Positions 7,122-14,188 of a DNA stretch of 21,261 nt are shown one piece after another; position 1 is the first letter of the stretch, and every line of letters starts with the position of its first letter. The notes beneath the pieces were generated by a model. The model searched no databases, had not been told where the DNA came from, and saw only the letters and a program-made list of their open reading frames with translations. The stretch is from Lysobacterales bacterium (lineage in GTDB: Bacteria > Pseudomonadota > Gammaproteobacteria > Xanthomonadales > SZUA-5), in the NCBI GenBank assembly GCA_024710675.1, contig JANJUH010000189.1:1-21261 (forward strand), read 5' to 3'. Both the position numbers and the translations under genes were made by a program.

Positions 7122-8324
7122 TCAGAGTTCCGTGGGCTCGCGCAATTCGGCGCCCAGGTTGATCGGACGCACCGCGTTCAGCACGAGACCGTAGGCGACC
7201 CGATCGAAGGTGCGGAACACCATCACGTGGCCGACGAACTCGGCGGGCAACTCGACCTTCTTGTCGCGCGGGTTGAAGTACGAGCGCAGCGTGTGCTTCG
7301 GGTAGCTGACCTCGTCCTGGATCACCTGGCCCGGCTGGTACAGGGAATAGACCTGGCCATCGGCCACGCCGTCCTGGGCACCACGGGACAGGACCACGAC
7401 ATCGTCAGGGCCGGTCCGGTCGTAGCCCGAGCTGGACGCGATGACGCGCAGTCCCTCGGGCACGCCGGCGGGCTCGGTCGGCTGGAACTTCGGCGGATAC
7501 GGGTAGTCCTCGGCCGGCAGCAGCAAATCGCCCTTGCGCACCTCGAGGTCGCTGTAATTGACGTACACGGTGGCCGGGTCGCCGCCGCTGGAGACGACGA
7601 CCGTGCCGATCTCCATCACCTCGTAGCCGAGCAATTCGCCGCGGCCACCGATCCAGCGCGCCAGGCCCCAGTGCCACTGGTCGGACAGCGACCAGGATTC
7701 GGCCTTGACGATGCGCTCGTCGCGGTTCCAGAGCCAGCCGGCCGGAACATCGCGGTAGCGCAGCGTGGGCCGGGCCAGGATGTAGCGGTCGCCGCGCTGC
7801 GCGCCATCGAGTCCGCGTGCATAGGCCAGGCGACCGTCGGTGCCGAGAATGGTGTTCTCCTCGACAGTGACGACGTAGGGAGCCGACTTCATCGTCTCCT
7901 CGTCGAGCATCCGCGGGCGCACCAGGAAGTCACGAACGGCCGCGAGCGGGATCGGCGGCACTGCGTCGCGCGCTTCGTCCGGACGCATGCGCGGGCCGAT
8001 GTCCGGCGCCGGGCCCGAATCCGCGGGCGCCGGGCCAGTGCCCGGACCGCCATTGACGACGAGGTGCGGCTTGCCGTCGATATAGATCAGGCTGACCACA
8101 TCACCCGGATAGATCAGGTGTGGGTTCTCGATCTGTGGATTGGCCTGCCAGATCTCCGGCCAGGACCAGGGGTTCTTCAGGAATCGTCCGGAAATGCCCC
8201 AGAGTGTGTCGCCCTTCTTGACGACATAACTCTCTGGATGGTCGGGACGGATCTCCGGCGCGGCGTAGGCCAACGTGGCGGTCGCGAGGAGTGTCGCAAC
8301 AACTGAAAGTGCTTTTTTAAGCAT
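7122..8324 (-). CDS. Secreted LysM peptidoglycan-binding protein
   Basis: A 400-residue exported protein: signal peptide 1-21 (MLKKALSVVATLLATATLAYA), then one LysM domain at about 32-80 (SYVVKKGDTLWGISGRFLKNP, WPEIWQANPQIENPHLIYPGDV). A Pro/Gly/Asp-rich linker follows (about 91-125), then a long C-terminal region with no motif I can name, rich in beta-type segments. LysM binds GlcNAc-containing glycans, so this is probably a periplasmic cell-wall-associated factor; its partner or activity is unknown. It is the usual neighbour of dprA in xanthomonads, where it lies back to back with def. Here about 3 kb with another module separates the two. The ATG at 8324 gives the best signal peptide; 8333 (adding MAA) is possible. 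A promoter candidate lies at 8360-8388. Confidence 0.88.
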   Translation of the reverse strand: MLKKALSVVATLLATATLAYAAPEIRPDHPESYVVKKGDTLWGISGRFLKNPWSWPEIWQANPQIENPHLIYPGDVVSLIYIDGKPHLVVNGGPGTGPAPADSGPAPDIGPRMRPDEARDAVPPIPLAAVRDFLVRPRMLDEETMKSAPYVVTVEENTILGTDGRLAYARGLDGAQRGDRYILARPTLRYRDVPAGWLWNRDERIVKAESWSLSDQWHWGLARWIGGRGELLGYEVMEIGTVVVSSGGDPATVYVNYSDLEVRKGDLLLPAEDYPYPPKFQPTEPAGVPEGLRVIASSSGYDRTGPDDVVVLSRGAQDGVADGQVYSLYQPGQVIQDEVSYPKHTLRSYFNPRDKKVELPAEFVGHVMVFRTFDRVAYGLVLNAVRPINLGAELREPTEL

Positions 8325-8359
8325 GGCGGCCATCTGCCTGATTCCCCGAGGCTTCTTCG

Positions 8360-8388
8360 AGTTTAGCGGAAGAACGGGTCGGTGAAAA
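8360..8388 (-). promoter_or_regulatory. Candidate sigma-70 promoter for the LysM-dprA-smg group
   Basis: On the minus strand, TTTTCA (8388-8383) and TAAACT (8365-8360) are 17 bases apart, each matching 4 of 6 consensus bases, about 35-40 bases upstream of the LysM start. It lies after the terminator of the preceding minus-strand gene, so these genes need their own promoter. Confidence 0.45.
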
Positions 8389-8410
8389 CGAGGTAGGGGC
8401 CTCGAAATCG

Positions 8411-8453
8411 AGAAAAAGACCCGGTTGCCGGCAGGAAATGCCCGGCAACCGGG
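8411..8453 (-). terminator. Rho-independent terminator of the small secreted protein gene
   Basis: Read on the minus strand, CCCGGTTGCCGG (8453-8442) pairs exactly with CCGGCAACCGGG (8431-8420) around a 10-base loop, and the stem is followed by TCTTTTTCT (8419-8411). It lies 14 bases after the stop codon at 8467. A 12-bp GC stem plus T-tract in this orientation is a textbook intrinsic terminator. Confidence 0.9.
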
Positions 8454-8466
8454 GAAGGGGAGTCTC

Positions 8467-8940
8467 TCAGGTGTTGTCGCGCGGCAGTGACTGCGGGCGG
8501 CGAAGGCCGCGCAGGGAGTCCTGGCCCTTCAGGCGGTCTTCTTCCATCTTCTTCTTGCTGCGGCAGACCTGCTTGTTCATCCGCGACCCGGTCGGGCGTT
8601 CCATGCGGCAGACGATGTCACCTTCCTCTGCCTCGATGATCTTGGTCTCCAACTCGCTGAACAGCATCAGCAGTTCCTGGTCCGGACTGCTGTCGGTGGT
8701 GGCAGCCAGGCGCTCGTTGAGCTCGCCGATGCGCTGTCCCAGCCAGGCGCGGTCCTTGCTGTCGAGCACGTCATAACGGCCTTTCTGCAGGCGGCGGTCG
8801 ACATCGGCGGTGTACTCGCGCATCTCCGGCACCGACTTCTTGCTGAGCACGACGACCTGCGCCTCCTTGGCTGGAAGCGGCGACACGGGCAGCAGGGACA
8901 ACGCGGCGATGCACGACAGGGCGATCAGTAGGGATTTCAT
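8467..8940 (-). CDS. Small secreted hypothetical protein with CxxE-x2-TGS-x5-CR motif
   Basis: 157 residues with a signal peptide (MKSLLIALSCIAALSLLPVSPLPA, cleavage near residue 24). The start at 8940 is fixed by GAGGAG at 8949-8954 and the signal peptide. The mature part is highly charged and helical (REYTADVDRRLQKGRYDVLD, then ELETKIIEAEEGD). It ends with a two-cysteine segment CRMERPTGSRMNKQVCR (111-127) and a Lys/Arg-rich tail. I recall similar C(R)xE-x-TGS-x-CR segments in uncharacterised exported proteins of proteobacteria, but no function is known to me. The two cysteines are the only ones in the mature protein and could form a disulfide. It is transcribed divergently from the BlaI-like gene, and its putative promoter carries a BlaI-type dyad, so it is a likely target of that repressor. 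It has its own terminator. Confidence 0.8.
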   Translation of the reverse strand: MKSLLIALSCIAALSLLPVSPLPAKEAQVVVLSKKSVPEMREYTADVDRRLQKGRYDVLDSKDRAWLGQRIGELNERLAATTDSSPDQELLMLFSELETKIIEAEEGDIVCRMERPTGSRMNKQVCRSKKKMEEDRLKGQDSLRGLRRPQSLPRDNT

Positions 8941-8971
8941 CTCGGCGACTCCTCGGTGGGTGGCGTGATTC

Positions 8972-9000
8972 AAACTACGACACGTTTCGTAGACGGTCAA
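8972..9000 (-). promoter_or_regulatory. Candidate promoter of the small secreted protein gene, with embedded operator
   Basis: On the minus strand, TTGACC (9000-8995, 5 of 6 consensus) and TAGTTT (8977-8972, 3 of 6) are 17 bases apart, about 32 bases before the ATG at 8940. The dyad at 8975-8992 lies in the spacer and touches the -10 box, a position suited to repression. Confidence 0.6.
8975..8992. promoter_or_regulatory. Operator candidate O1 (BlaI-type dyad CTACGA-N6-TCGTAG)
   Basis: CTACGA (8975-8980) and TCGTAG (8987-8992) are perfect inverted 6-mers with a 6-base spacer (CACGTT). The arrangement resembles dyads bound by BlaI/MecI-family repressors. The degenerate second copy at 9042-9059 in the same intergenic region, at the same spacing, argues against chance. 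Confidence 0.65.
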
Positions 9001-9019
9001 CCCCATCCTTTGGCCTACT

Positions 9020-9048
9020 TTGCCAGATGCCGGGTAAGGAGCTACGAT
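9020..9048 (+). promoter_or_regulatory. Candidate promoter of the blaI-M56 operon
   Basis: TTGCCA (9020-9025, 5 of 6 consensus) and TACGAT (9043-9048, 4 of 6) are 17 bases apart, ending 45 bases before the ATG at 9094. The -10 box overlaps the operator candidate at 9042-9059. Confidence 0.6.
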
Positions 9049-9059
9049 ATTCTTCGTCA
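9042..9059. promoter_or_regulatory. Operator candidate O2 (CTACGA-N6-TCGTCA)
   Basis: CTACGA (9042-9047), identical to the left half of O1, is followed after 6 bases by TCGTCA (9054-9059), which keeps 4 of the 6 bases of the right half. It overlaps the -10 box of the blaI promoter, as expected for autorepression. Confidence 0.55.
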
Positions 9060-9093
9060 ACAATGATCGGCACCGATGCCGGGAGCCCTCCGC

Positions 9094-9492
9094 ATGGACA
9101 GTCGACAGGATTTGCGGCCTACCGAGGCCGAGATCGAGATCCTCAAGGTGCTCTGGGAGCAGGGGCCGGCCACCGTGCGCGACATCCACGATGCCCTGGT
9201 GGCGCGCGGTCACCGCACCGGCTACACCACCAGCCTGAAGCTCCTGCAGGTGATGCACGGCAAGGGCCTGGTCCTGCGCGACGAGTCGCAGCGTGCCCAC
9301 CGCTTCGCCGCAGCCGTCTCGCGAGGAGCCACCGAGCGCGCCTTCGTTGGCGACCTGATCCACAAGCTCTTCGATGGCTCGGCTGCCCGCCTGGTGCTGC
9401 AGGCCCTGGGCGGTGAGCCGCCCGCGTCGACCGGCGAACTCGCCGAAATCCGTCGCTTGCTGGCCGCCATCGAGAAGGAGCCGCGGGCATGA
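9094..9492 (+). CDS. blaI: BlaI/MecI/CopY-family transcriptional repressor
   Basis: A 132-residue protein with the winged-helix domain of the BlaI/MecI family: LRPTEAEIEILKVLWEQGPA (7-26), VRDIHDALVARG (28-39) and the recognition-helix region GYTTSLKLLQVMHGKGLV (43-60), then a helical dimerisation tail. The start at 9094 is preferred to 9076 because GGGAG (9081-9085) is well spaced for it. Family members bind promoter dyads as dimers and are inactivated when the partner membrane peptidase is triggered. The stop overlaps the ATG of the M56 gene (ATGA at 9489-9492), the usual operon form for this pair. It probably represses itself and the divergent gene through the dyads at 8975 and 9042. No beta-lactamase gene is in the window, so a resistance role is not implied; the symbol denotes the family only. 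Confidence 0.88.
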   Translation: MDSRQDLRPTEAEIEILKVLWEQGPATVRDIHDALVARGHRTGYTTSLKLLQVMHGKGLVLRDESQRAHRFAAAVSRGATERAFVGDLIHKLFDGSAARLVLQALGGEPPASTGELAEIRRLLAAIEKEPRA

Positions 9493-11138
9493 ACCTTGTC
9501 GATCAGGTGATCAGGGCGTTGGGCTGGACGCTCATCCACTCGCTTTGGCTGGGCGCGCTGGCTGGCGTGGTCTACGTGATGGCGGCTGGCCTTTGGCGAA
9601 ACAGTCGCCCGCAGCGCCTCGAGTCAGCGGGACTTGCCCTGCTCGGGCTGCTGGCCCTGGCCCTCGGCGGCTACTTCCTGCGGAGCCTCGCCGCGCCTTT
9701 GCTGTCGCCAGGCGAAATCGCGGTGGCGATGGCCCAACTGCCTGAGCCGGGCGTGATTCATTCGAGCACAGGCGCTGCGGTGACCAAGCTCGGCATCGGC
9801 GCCCAGATCGAGGCTGTACTCCCTTGGCTTGTCGCGGCCTGGGCCGTGGTCGTGCTGCTGCTCGGCATCCGCCTGTGGCGAACGCAGCGCGCGTTGAGGC
9901 GACTGGTTCGCGCAGCCTCGCCACTCGAACAACTGGCACCGGCGGTAGCCGACATGGCCGCCGCACTGGGCATTCGCCGCGGCGTTCGCGTGCTGGCCTC
10001 GGCGACGGCGCGCGTGCCCTTCATCATCGGCCACCTGGCGCCGGTCATCGTGCTGCCACTGGCGGTGGCCCATGGCCTGCCGTGGCCGCAATTGCGCCTG
10101 ATCCTGCTCCATGAACTGGCCCACCTGAAGCGCGCGGACTTTCTGCTCAACGGCTTCCAGGTTGCGATCGAAATCCTGCTGTTCTTCCATCCGGTCGTGC
10201 GCTGGATGAGCGCCGATCTGCGGCGCGTTCGAGAAGAATGCTGCGACGACCTCGTGCTCGGCTGCGGCGGTGACCGCGCGCTGTACGTGCGCACGCTGCT
10301 CGGCCTCGAGGAATATCGCGCCACTGCGCTGTCCCTGGCCTCCGCTGCCAGCGGCGGCGCCCTGCTGTGGCGGGTCCGCCGCATCGCCGGTGCGCGCGAG
10401 CGCCAGCAGACACCTTGGCGACAAGCCCTGTGGGGACTCGCGGCGACGCTGGCCACCGCCGTGCTGCTGGTCGCAGGCGGGCAGGGTGGAGGGCGTGGCG
10501 AGCTGGTACGCCCGGGGGCGCCCGAAGCGGATTGGGGCAGCGCGCTCTCGCGCCTGCCGACCAGCGTCCCGGACTGGCGGGCGTTGCCCTTGCCGGCACC
10601 GGCCTTGCCGACGGTGGCGGTGGATACCGAGCTCGAAGGCCCTGTGGCGGTGTCGGTGCAGCCTGCAGCCGAGCCAGCAGGCCAGTCCGCAGCGTCGTCG
10701 ACACCGCTGCCGCCCATGGCAGCACGCCTGTCGACGGTGCCGCAGTCGCCCGCACCTGTCGCAGCGCCGGACAGCGTTGCTGCGTCGCAAGCGACGAGCC
10801 CGGACGAGGCCGCCGGGCCGGTTCCGCTGCTGCGCCGCGCTCCCGCCTACCCGCGCAGTGAAAGGAACCGACCGCGCGAGGTCATGCTGGAGATGAGCTA
10901 CCGGATCGACGCCGATGGCCGCGTGGTCGACATGCTGGTCGAATCCGCGCCTTCGGTCGGCGCGCACGCCTTCATCACGGCGGCCAAGGACGCTCTGCGC
11001 GACTGGCGCTACGATCCTGCCGACCCGGCCCTCGACAGCGAGGCGCGCCTGCGTCAGCGCTTCATGTTCCGTGTCGGCGACGAGGATTCGGTCGAGCGCT
11101 GCGTGATGGTCACGGGATCGCGGATCTGCCGGAGTTGA
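9489..11138 (+). CDS. M56-family membrane metallopeptidase (BlaR1-like) with C-terminal TonB-like domain
   Basis: 549 residues. Membrane segments lie at about 13-35, 46-67, 109-129 and 312-331. The gluzincin site is intact: HELAH (208-212) in LILLHELAHLKRADF, with the third-ligand region REECCDD (248-254). After the last membrane segment comes a long Ala/Pro/Ser-rich periplasmic linker (about 335-440), then a TonB_C-like domain (about 447-540: LLRRAPAYPRSERNRPREVMLEM, YRIDADGRVVDMLV, ALRDWRYDPA). In place of the beta-lactam sensor of BlaR1 it therefore carries a TonB-like outer domain. The inferred role is to sense an envelope signal and trigger loss of the BlaI repressor encoded just upstream, with which it overlaps by ATGA. 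The signal is unknown. Two late cysteines (RCVMVTGSRICRS end) could form a disulfide. Confidence 0.87.
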   Translation: MNLVDQVIRALGWTLIHSLWLGALAGVVYVMAAGLWRNSRPQRLESAGLALLGLLALALGGYFLRSLAAPLLSPGEIAVAMAQLPEPGVIHSSTGAAVTKLGIGAQIEAVLPWLVAAWAVVVLLLGIRLWRTQRALRRLVRAASPLEQLAPAVADMAAALGIRRGVRVLASATARVPFIIGHLAPVIVLPLAVAHGLPWPQLRLILLHELAHLKRADFLLNGFQVAIEILLFFHPVVRWMSADLRRVREECCDDLVLGCGGDRALYVRTLLGLEEYRATALSLASAASGGALLWRVRRIAGARERQQTPWRQALWGLAATLATAVLLVAGGQGGGRGELVRPGAPEADWGSALSRLPTSVPDWRALPLPAPALPTVAVDTELEGPVAVSVQPAAEPAGQSAASSTPLPPMAARLSTVPQSPAPVAAPDSVAASQATSPDEAAGPVPLLRRAPAYPRSERNRPREVMLEMSYRIDADGRVVDMLVESAPSVGAHAFITAAKDALRDWRYDPADPALDSEARLRQRFMFRVGDEDSVERCVMVTGSRICRS

Positions 11139-11222
11139 GGCGGCTGGCGCAGGAGCGCGCTCTGCGCGCGAAAGGGGCTTGCCGCCAGCCCGCTGTGAGT
11201 GGGTCGCGCGCCTGCGGCGCGC
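11139..11222. repeat. REP-like palindromes after the M56 gene
   Basis: Three nested hairpins occupy this stretch. GGCTGGCG (11142-11149) pairs with CGCCAGCC (11183-11190). Inside it, CAGGAGCGCGCTCTGCGCGCGAA resembles one arm of the GTAGGAGCG REP family seen at 16772 and 21067. GCGCGCC (11206-11212) pairs with GGCGCGC (11216-11222) around a 3-base loop. No coding signal is visible. Confidence 0.6.
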
Positions 11223-11224
11223 TC

Positions 11225-11303
11225 AGTGGCGAGTGGTGAGTGGCAGAAGCGGGCGCGCCTAGACCGGCTCTTGCCACTTACGACTCACCCCTTACCACTC
11301 ACC
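11225..11303. repeat. GTGAGTGG-type inverted repeat upstream of def
   Basis: The left arm is rich in GAGTGG/GTGAGTGG units (11225-11248); the right arm (11270-11303) is its imperfect reverse complement (CTTGCCACTTACGACTCACC, then CCTTACCACTCACC). The two arms flank a GC-rich centre. Similar GAGTGGTGAGTGG repeats are, from memory, scattered through xanthomonad genomes. The rest of the gap (11304-11438) shows no gene; it must hold the def promoter, but I find no convincing -35/-10 pair. Confidence 0.6.
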
Positions 11304-11438
11304 GGATCATCGCCGAGCGCCTACTTGCGGCAGCGCGGGCCACCGCGAACCACGGCAACCAGGCACCCATTGCACTCCCGTCCACATTTTCGCCGCTAAG
11401 CTATGCGGATTCCGTCCCGTGAATCCGGATCCGCTTCC

Positions 11439-11975
11439 ATGGCCCTGCTGACCATCCTCGAATTCCCCGACGATCGCCTGCGCACCGTGGCGCGCCCGGT
11501 CGATCCGGCCGTCATCCAGACCGCGGCCTTCCAGCGCCAGATCGATGACATGTTCGAGACCATGTACGCGGCGCCGGGCATCGGCCTCGCGGCCACGCAG
11601 GTCGATTTCCACCAGCGCCTGATCGTCATCGACGTCAGTGAGGAGAAGGATCGCCCGCTGGTGCTGATCAATCCGCAGATCACCTTGCGCGAGGGCGCGC
11701 AGAACTGCCAGGAGGGCTGCCTGTCGGTGCCCGGGATCTTCGCCGACGTCAGCCGCGCCGAGCGGGTGATCGTCGAGGCGCTGGATCGCGATGGCCGCCA
11801 GCGCGAAGTCGATGCCTCCGGACTGCTCGCGGTCTGCATCCAGCACGAGATGGACCACCTCGCCGGCAAGGTCTTCGTCGACTACCTGTCGCCGCTGAAG
11901 CGGCAGATGGTCAAGAGCAAGCTCGAGAAGCGCCGGCGCCAGCAGGAGCCTGTCGCCGCCCGCGCCAGCGCCTGA
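11439..11975 (+). CDS. def: Peptide deformylase
   Basis: A 178-residue enzyme with all three deformylase motifs: GIGLAATQV (48-56), EGCLSVPG (92-99, metal ligand Cys94) and QHEMDHLAG (135-143, His136 and His140 ligands, Glu137 catalytic). It removes the formyl group from nascent proteins in the cytoplasm. The start at 11439 (MALLTILEFPDDRLR) fits the family N-terminus; an in-frame ATG at 11403 would add 12 residues with no support. The stop is one base before the fmt ATG, so def and fmt are co-transcribed, and the whole run to ntrY is probably one operon. In relatives, def is divergent from the LysM/dprA genes; here the BlaI module and repeats lie between. Confidence 0.97.
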   Translation: MALLTILEFPDDRLRTVARPVDPAVIQTAAFQRQIDDMFETMYAAPGIGLAATQVDFHQRLIVIDVSEEKDRPLVLINPQITLREGAQNCQEGCLSVPGIFADVSRAERVIVEALDRDGRQREVDASGLLAVCIQHEMDHLAGKVFVDYLSPLKRQMVKSKLEKRRRQQEPVAARASA

Positions 11976-11976
11976 G

Positions 11977-12903
11977 ATGGCCCGCCTGCGCGTGGCCTTT
12001 GCCGGCACGCCGGCCTTCGCGGTGCCCTGCCTGGACGCGGTGCTTGCCGCGGATGTCGATTGCGTTGCGGCCTACACCCAGCCCGATCGCCCCGCCGGCC
12101 GTGGTCGTGCCCTGCAGCCCAGCCCGGTCAAGGAACGCGCGCTGGCGGCCGGTGTGCCGGTCGAGCAGCCGGAAACCCTGAAGGAGGAGGCCGCCCAACA
12201 GCGACTCGCGGCTTACCGGCCGGATCTTTTCGTCGTCGTCGCCTATGGCCTGATCCTGCCGCGCGCCGTGCTGGCGATCCCGCCGCTGGGCTGCTGGAAC
12301 GTACACGCCAGCCTGTTGCCGCGCTGGCGTGGTGCCGCGCCGATCCAGCGTGCGCTGCTTGCCGGGGATGCCGAAACCGGCGTCGACCTGATGCGGATGG
12401 AGGCGGGTCTGGACACCGGGCCCGTGTATCTCGAACGGCGCACGCCGATCAGCGCCGACGACACCGGCCAGAGCCTGCACGATCGCCTCGCCGCGCTAGG
12501 CGCCGATCTGCTGGCCGAAGGCTTGCGGCGATTGATCGACGGTACCCTGCCCGAAGCGCAGCCCCAATCCGGCGAGGGCATCACTTACGCCCACAAGCTC
12601 GACAAGGCGGAGGCCTTGATCGACTGGTCGCGGCCGGCGCGCGCGATCGAACGCCAGGTGCGTGCCTTCCAGCCGTGGCCGGTGGCCGAGGCCGAGATCC
12701 TCGGCGAGCGAATCCGGGTCCATTCCGCGCGCGCCACCGCAGGCGAGGGTGAGCCGGGCAGCGTGCTGGCAGCCGGTCGCGACGGCATCCTGGTCGCCTG
12801 CGGCAGCGGCGCGCTGGCGATCGAGCGCCTGCAGCGAGCCGGAGGCCGGGTGATCGGCGCGCAGGACTATCTCAATGCGCGCCCGACGCTCCGCAGGCCC
12901 TGA
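11977..12903 (+). CDS. fmt: Methionyl-tRNA formyltransferase
   Basis: 308 residues, close to the 315 of E. coli Fmt. The N-terminal formyltransferase fold starts RVAFAGTPAFAVPCL and has the catalytic set Asn108, His110 (CWNVHASLLPRWRGAAPIQ) and Asp146 (GLDTGPV). A C-terminal OB-like part (about 205-300) contributes tRNA binding (KAEALIDWSRPARAIERQVRAF). It transfers a formyl group from 10-formyl-THF to Met-tRNA for initiation, the counterpart of def one base upstream. The 3' end overlaps rsmB by 29 bases in another frame, showing tight coupling. Confidence 0.97.
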   Translation: MARLRVAFAGTPAFAVPCLDAVLAADVDCVAAYTQPDRPAGRGRALQPSPVKERALAAGVPVEQPETLKEEAAQQRLAAYRPDLFVVVAYGLILPRAVLAIPPLGCWNVHASLLPRWRGAAPIQRALLAGDAETGVDLMRMEAGLDTGPVYLERRTPISADDTGQSLHDRLAALGADLLAEGLRRLIDGTLPEAQPQSGEGITYAHKLDKAEALIDWSRPARAIERQVRAFQPWPVAEAEILGERIRVHSARATAGEGEPGSVLAAGRDGILVACGSGALAIERLQRAGGRVIGAQDYLNARPTLRRP

Positions 12904-14188
12904 ACCCCGCGCGCCGCGCGTCGCGGCCGCGCAGGCACTGGCTGCCGTCGATGGCGGCCGCTCGCTCGACGAAGCCCTGAGCGCCCTGCATCCGGAGCAG
13001 GCCGAGGCCGGCCTGGTGCGGGCGCTGGTCTACGCGGCCTTGCGTCATGGCTACTCCGGGCAGGCCCTGCTGGCGCAACTGGCCGCGCGCCGGCCGAAGC
13101 CGCTGGTCGGCGCGCTGCTGCGCATCGCGATCGCCGCACTGCGTCATCTGGCGACACCAGCCCACGCGGCCGTCAGCGAAGCCGTGGCGGCAGCGCGTGA
13201 GCTGGATACCGCCGCGGCCGGATTCGTCAACGCAGTTTTGCGCCGCTACCTGCGTGAACGCGAGGCACTGGAGGCCGCGCTGGCGGCCGACGATGAGGCC
13301 AAGCACGAGCATCCGCACTGGCTGCTCGAAGCGCTGCGCAGCGATTGGCCCGGGCAGTGGACGGAACTCTGTGCTGCCGGCAATACCCCCGGGCCGATGT
13401 GGCTGCGCGCCGACGCCCGCCGCGGCAGTCGCGCGGATGCCCTCGAAAGCCTGCGCCAGGCCGGCATCGCGGCGCAGGCGCCTTCCGACGCGCCGCCCTT
13501 TGCGATCCGGCTCGATGCCGCGGTTCCCGTCGACGCCCTGCCGGGCTTCGCCGAGGGTGCCTTCAGCGTGCAGGATGTCTCGGCGCAATGGGTGGTCGAG
13601 GCGCTTGCGGCCGAGCCAGGACAGCGCGTGCTCGATGCCTGCGCCGCGCCCGGTGGCAAGTCGGCGGCGCTCGCCGAGCACGTGGCCGGGCTCGAACTCA
13701 CCGCGATCGATCACGATGCGGCGCGCATGCCGCGGCTGCAGGCCACGCTGACGCGTTGCCGGGTCGATGCGCAGGTCCTGGTCGCCGACGCGGCCGATCC
13801 GGCAAGCTGGTGGGACGGCCGCAGCTTCGAGCGCATCCTCGTCGATGCTCCGTGCACCGGCACCGGTGTGATCCGCCGCCATCCGGACATCAAGTTCCTG
13901 CGCCGCCCCAGCGATGTCGCGGCACTCGCCGGGCGCCAGGATCGCCTGCTCGATGCGCTCTGGCCTTTGCTCGCACCCGGCGGGCGTCTAACCTACGCGA
14001 CGTGTTCAGTCCTCGCCGCCGAGAACCAGGCCCGCATCCGGGCCTTCTGCCAGCGCACGCCCGGTGCGCGGATGGTGCCGCTCGCGCTACCGCCGCATTT
14101 CCAGGACACCGGCCATGGCTGGCGCAACCCGAGCGGTGGTGGCGGTGGCGACGGCTTTTTCTGGGCCTCGCTGGAGCGTTCGGCCTGA
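12875..14188 (+). CDS. rsmB: 16S rRNA (cytosine-967-C5)-methyltransferase RsmB
   Basis: 437 residues. An N-terminal NusB-like helical domain (about 14-140: AAAQALAAVDGGRSLDEAL, AAGFVNAVLRRYLRER) precedes the SAM-dependent RNA m5C methyltransferase domain. SAM motif VLDACAAPGGKSA is at 252-264. The two catalytic cysteines are Cys327 (VDAPCTGTGVIRRHPDIK) and Cys377 (TYATCSVLAAEN). It methylates C967 of 16S rRNA during ribosome assembly. The start overlaps the fmt end. The C-terminus carries an unusual run of glycines (SGGGGGDGFFW) encoded by a GGTGGTGGCGGTGG tract, and this end overlaps, in another frame, the apparent signal peptide of the next protein. Confidence 0.96.
   Translation: MRARRSAGPEPRAPRVAAAQALAAVDGGRSLDEALSALHPEQAEAGLVRALVYAALRHGYSGQALLAQLAARRPKPLVGALLRIAIAALRHLATPAHAAVSEAVAAARELDTAAAGFVNAVLRRYLREREALEAALAADDEAKHEHPHWLLEALRSDWPGQWTELCAAGNTPGPMWLRADARRGSRADALESLRQAGIAAQAPSDAPPFAIRLDAAVPVDALPGFAEGAFSVQDVSAQWVVEALAAEPGQRVLDACAAPGGKSAALAEHVAGLELTAIDHDAARMPRLQATLTRCRVDAQVLVADAADPASWWDGRSFERILVDAPCTGTGVIRRHPDIKFLRRPSDVAALAGRQDRLLDALWPLLAPGGRLTYATCSVLAAENQARIRAFCQRTPGARMVPLALPPHFQDTGHGWRNPSGGGGGDGFFWASLERSA

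Noticed and set aside
9624..10967. 447-codon minus-strand frame opposite the M56 gene
   Set aside because: The plus strand carries intact HELAH and TonB-like motifs; the antisense translation is Arg/His/Gln-rich without motifs.
9094..11138. Beta-lactam resistance sensor pair (true BlaI-BlaR1)
   Set aside because: No penicillin-binding sensor domain and no beta-lactamase gene in the window; family resemblance alone does not support that role.
11370..11402. TTGCAC and TAAGCT as a def promoter
   Set aside because: The spacer would be 21 bases, outside the usual range, and no better pair was found.
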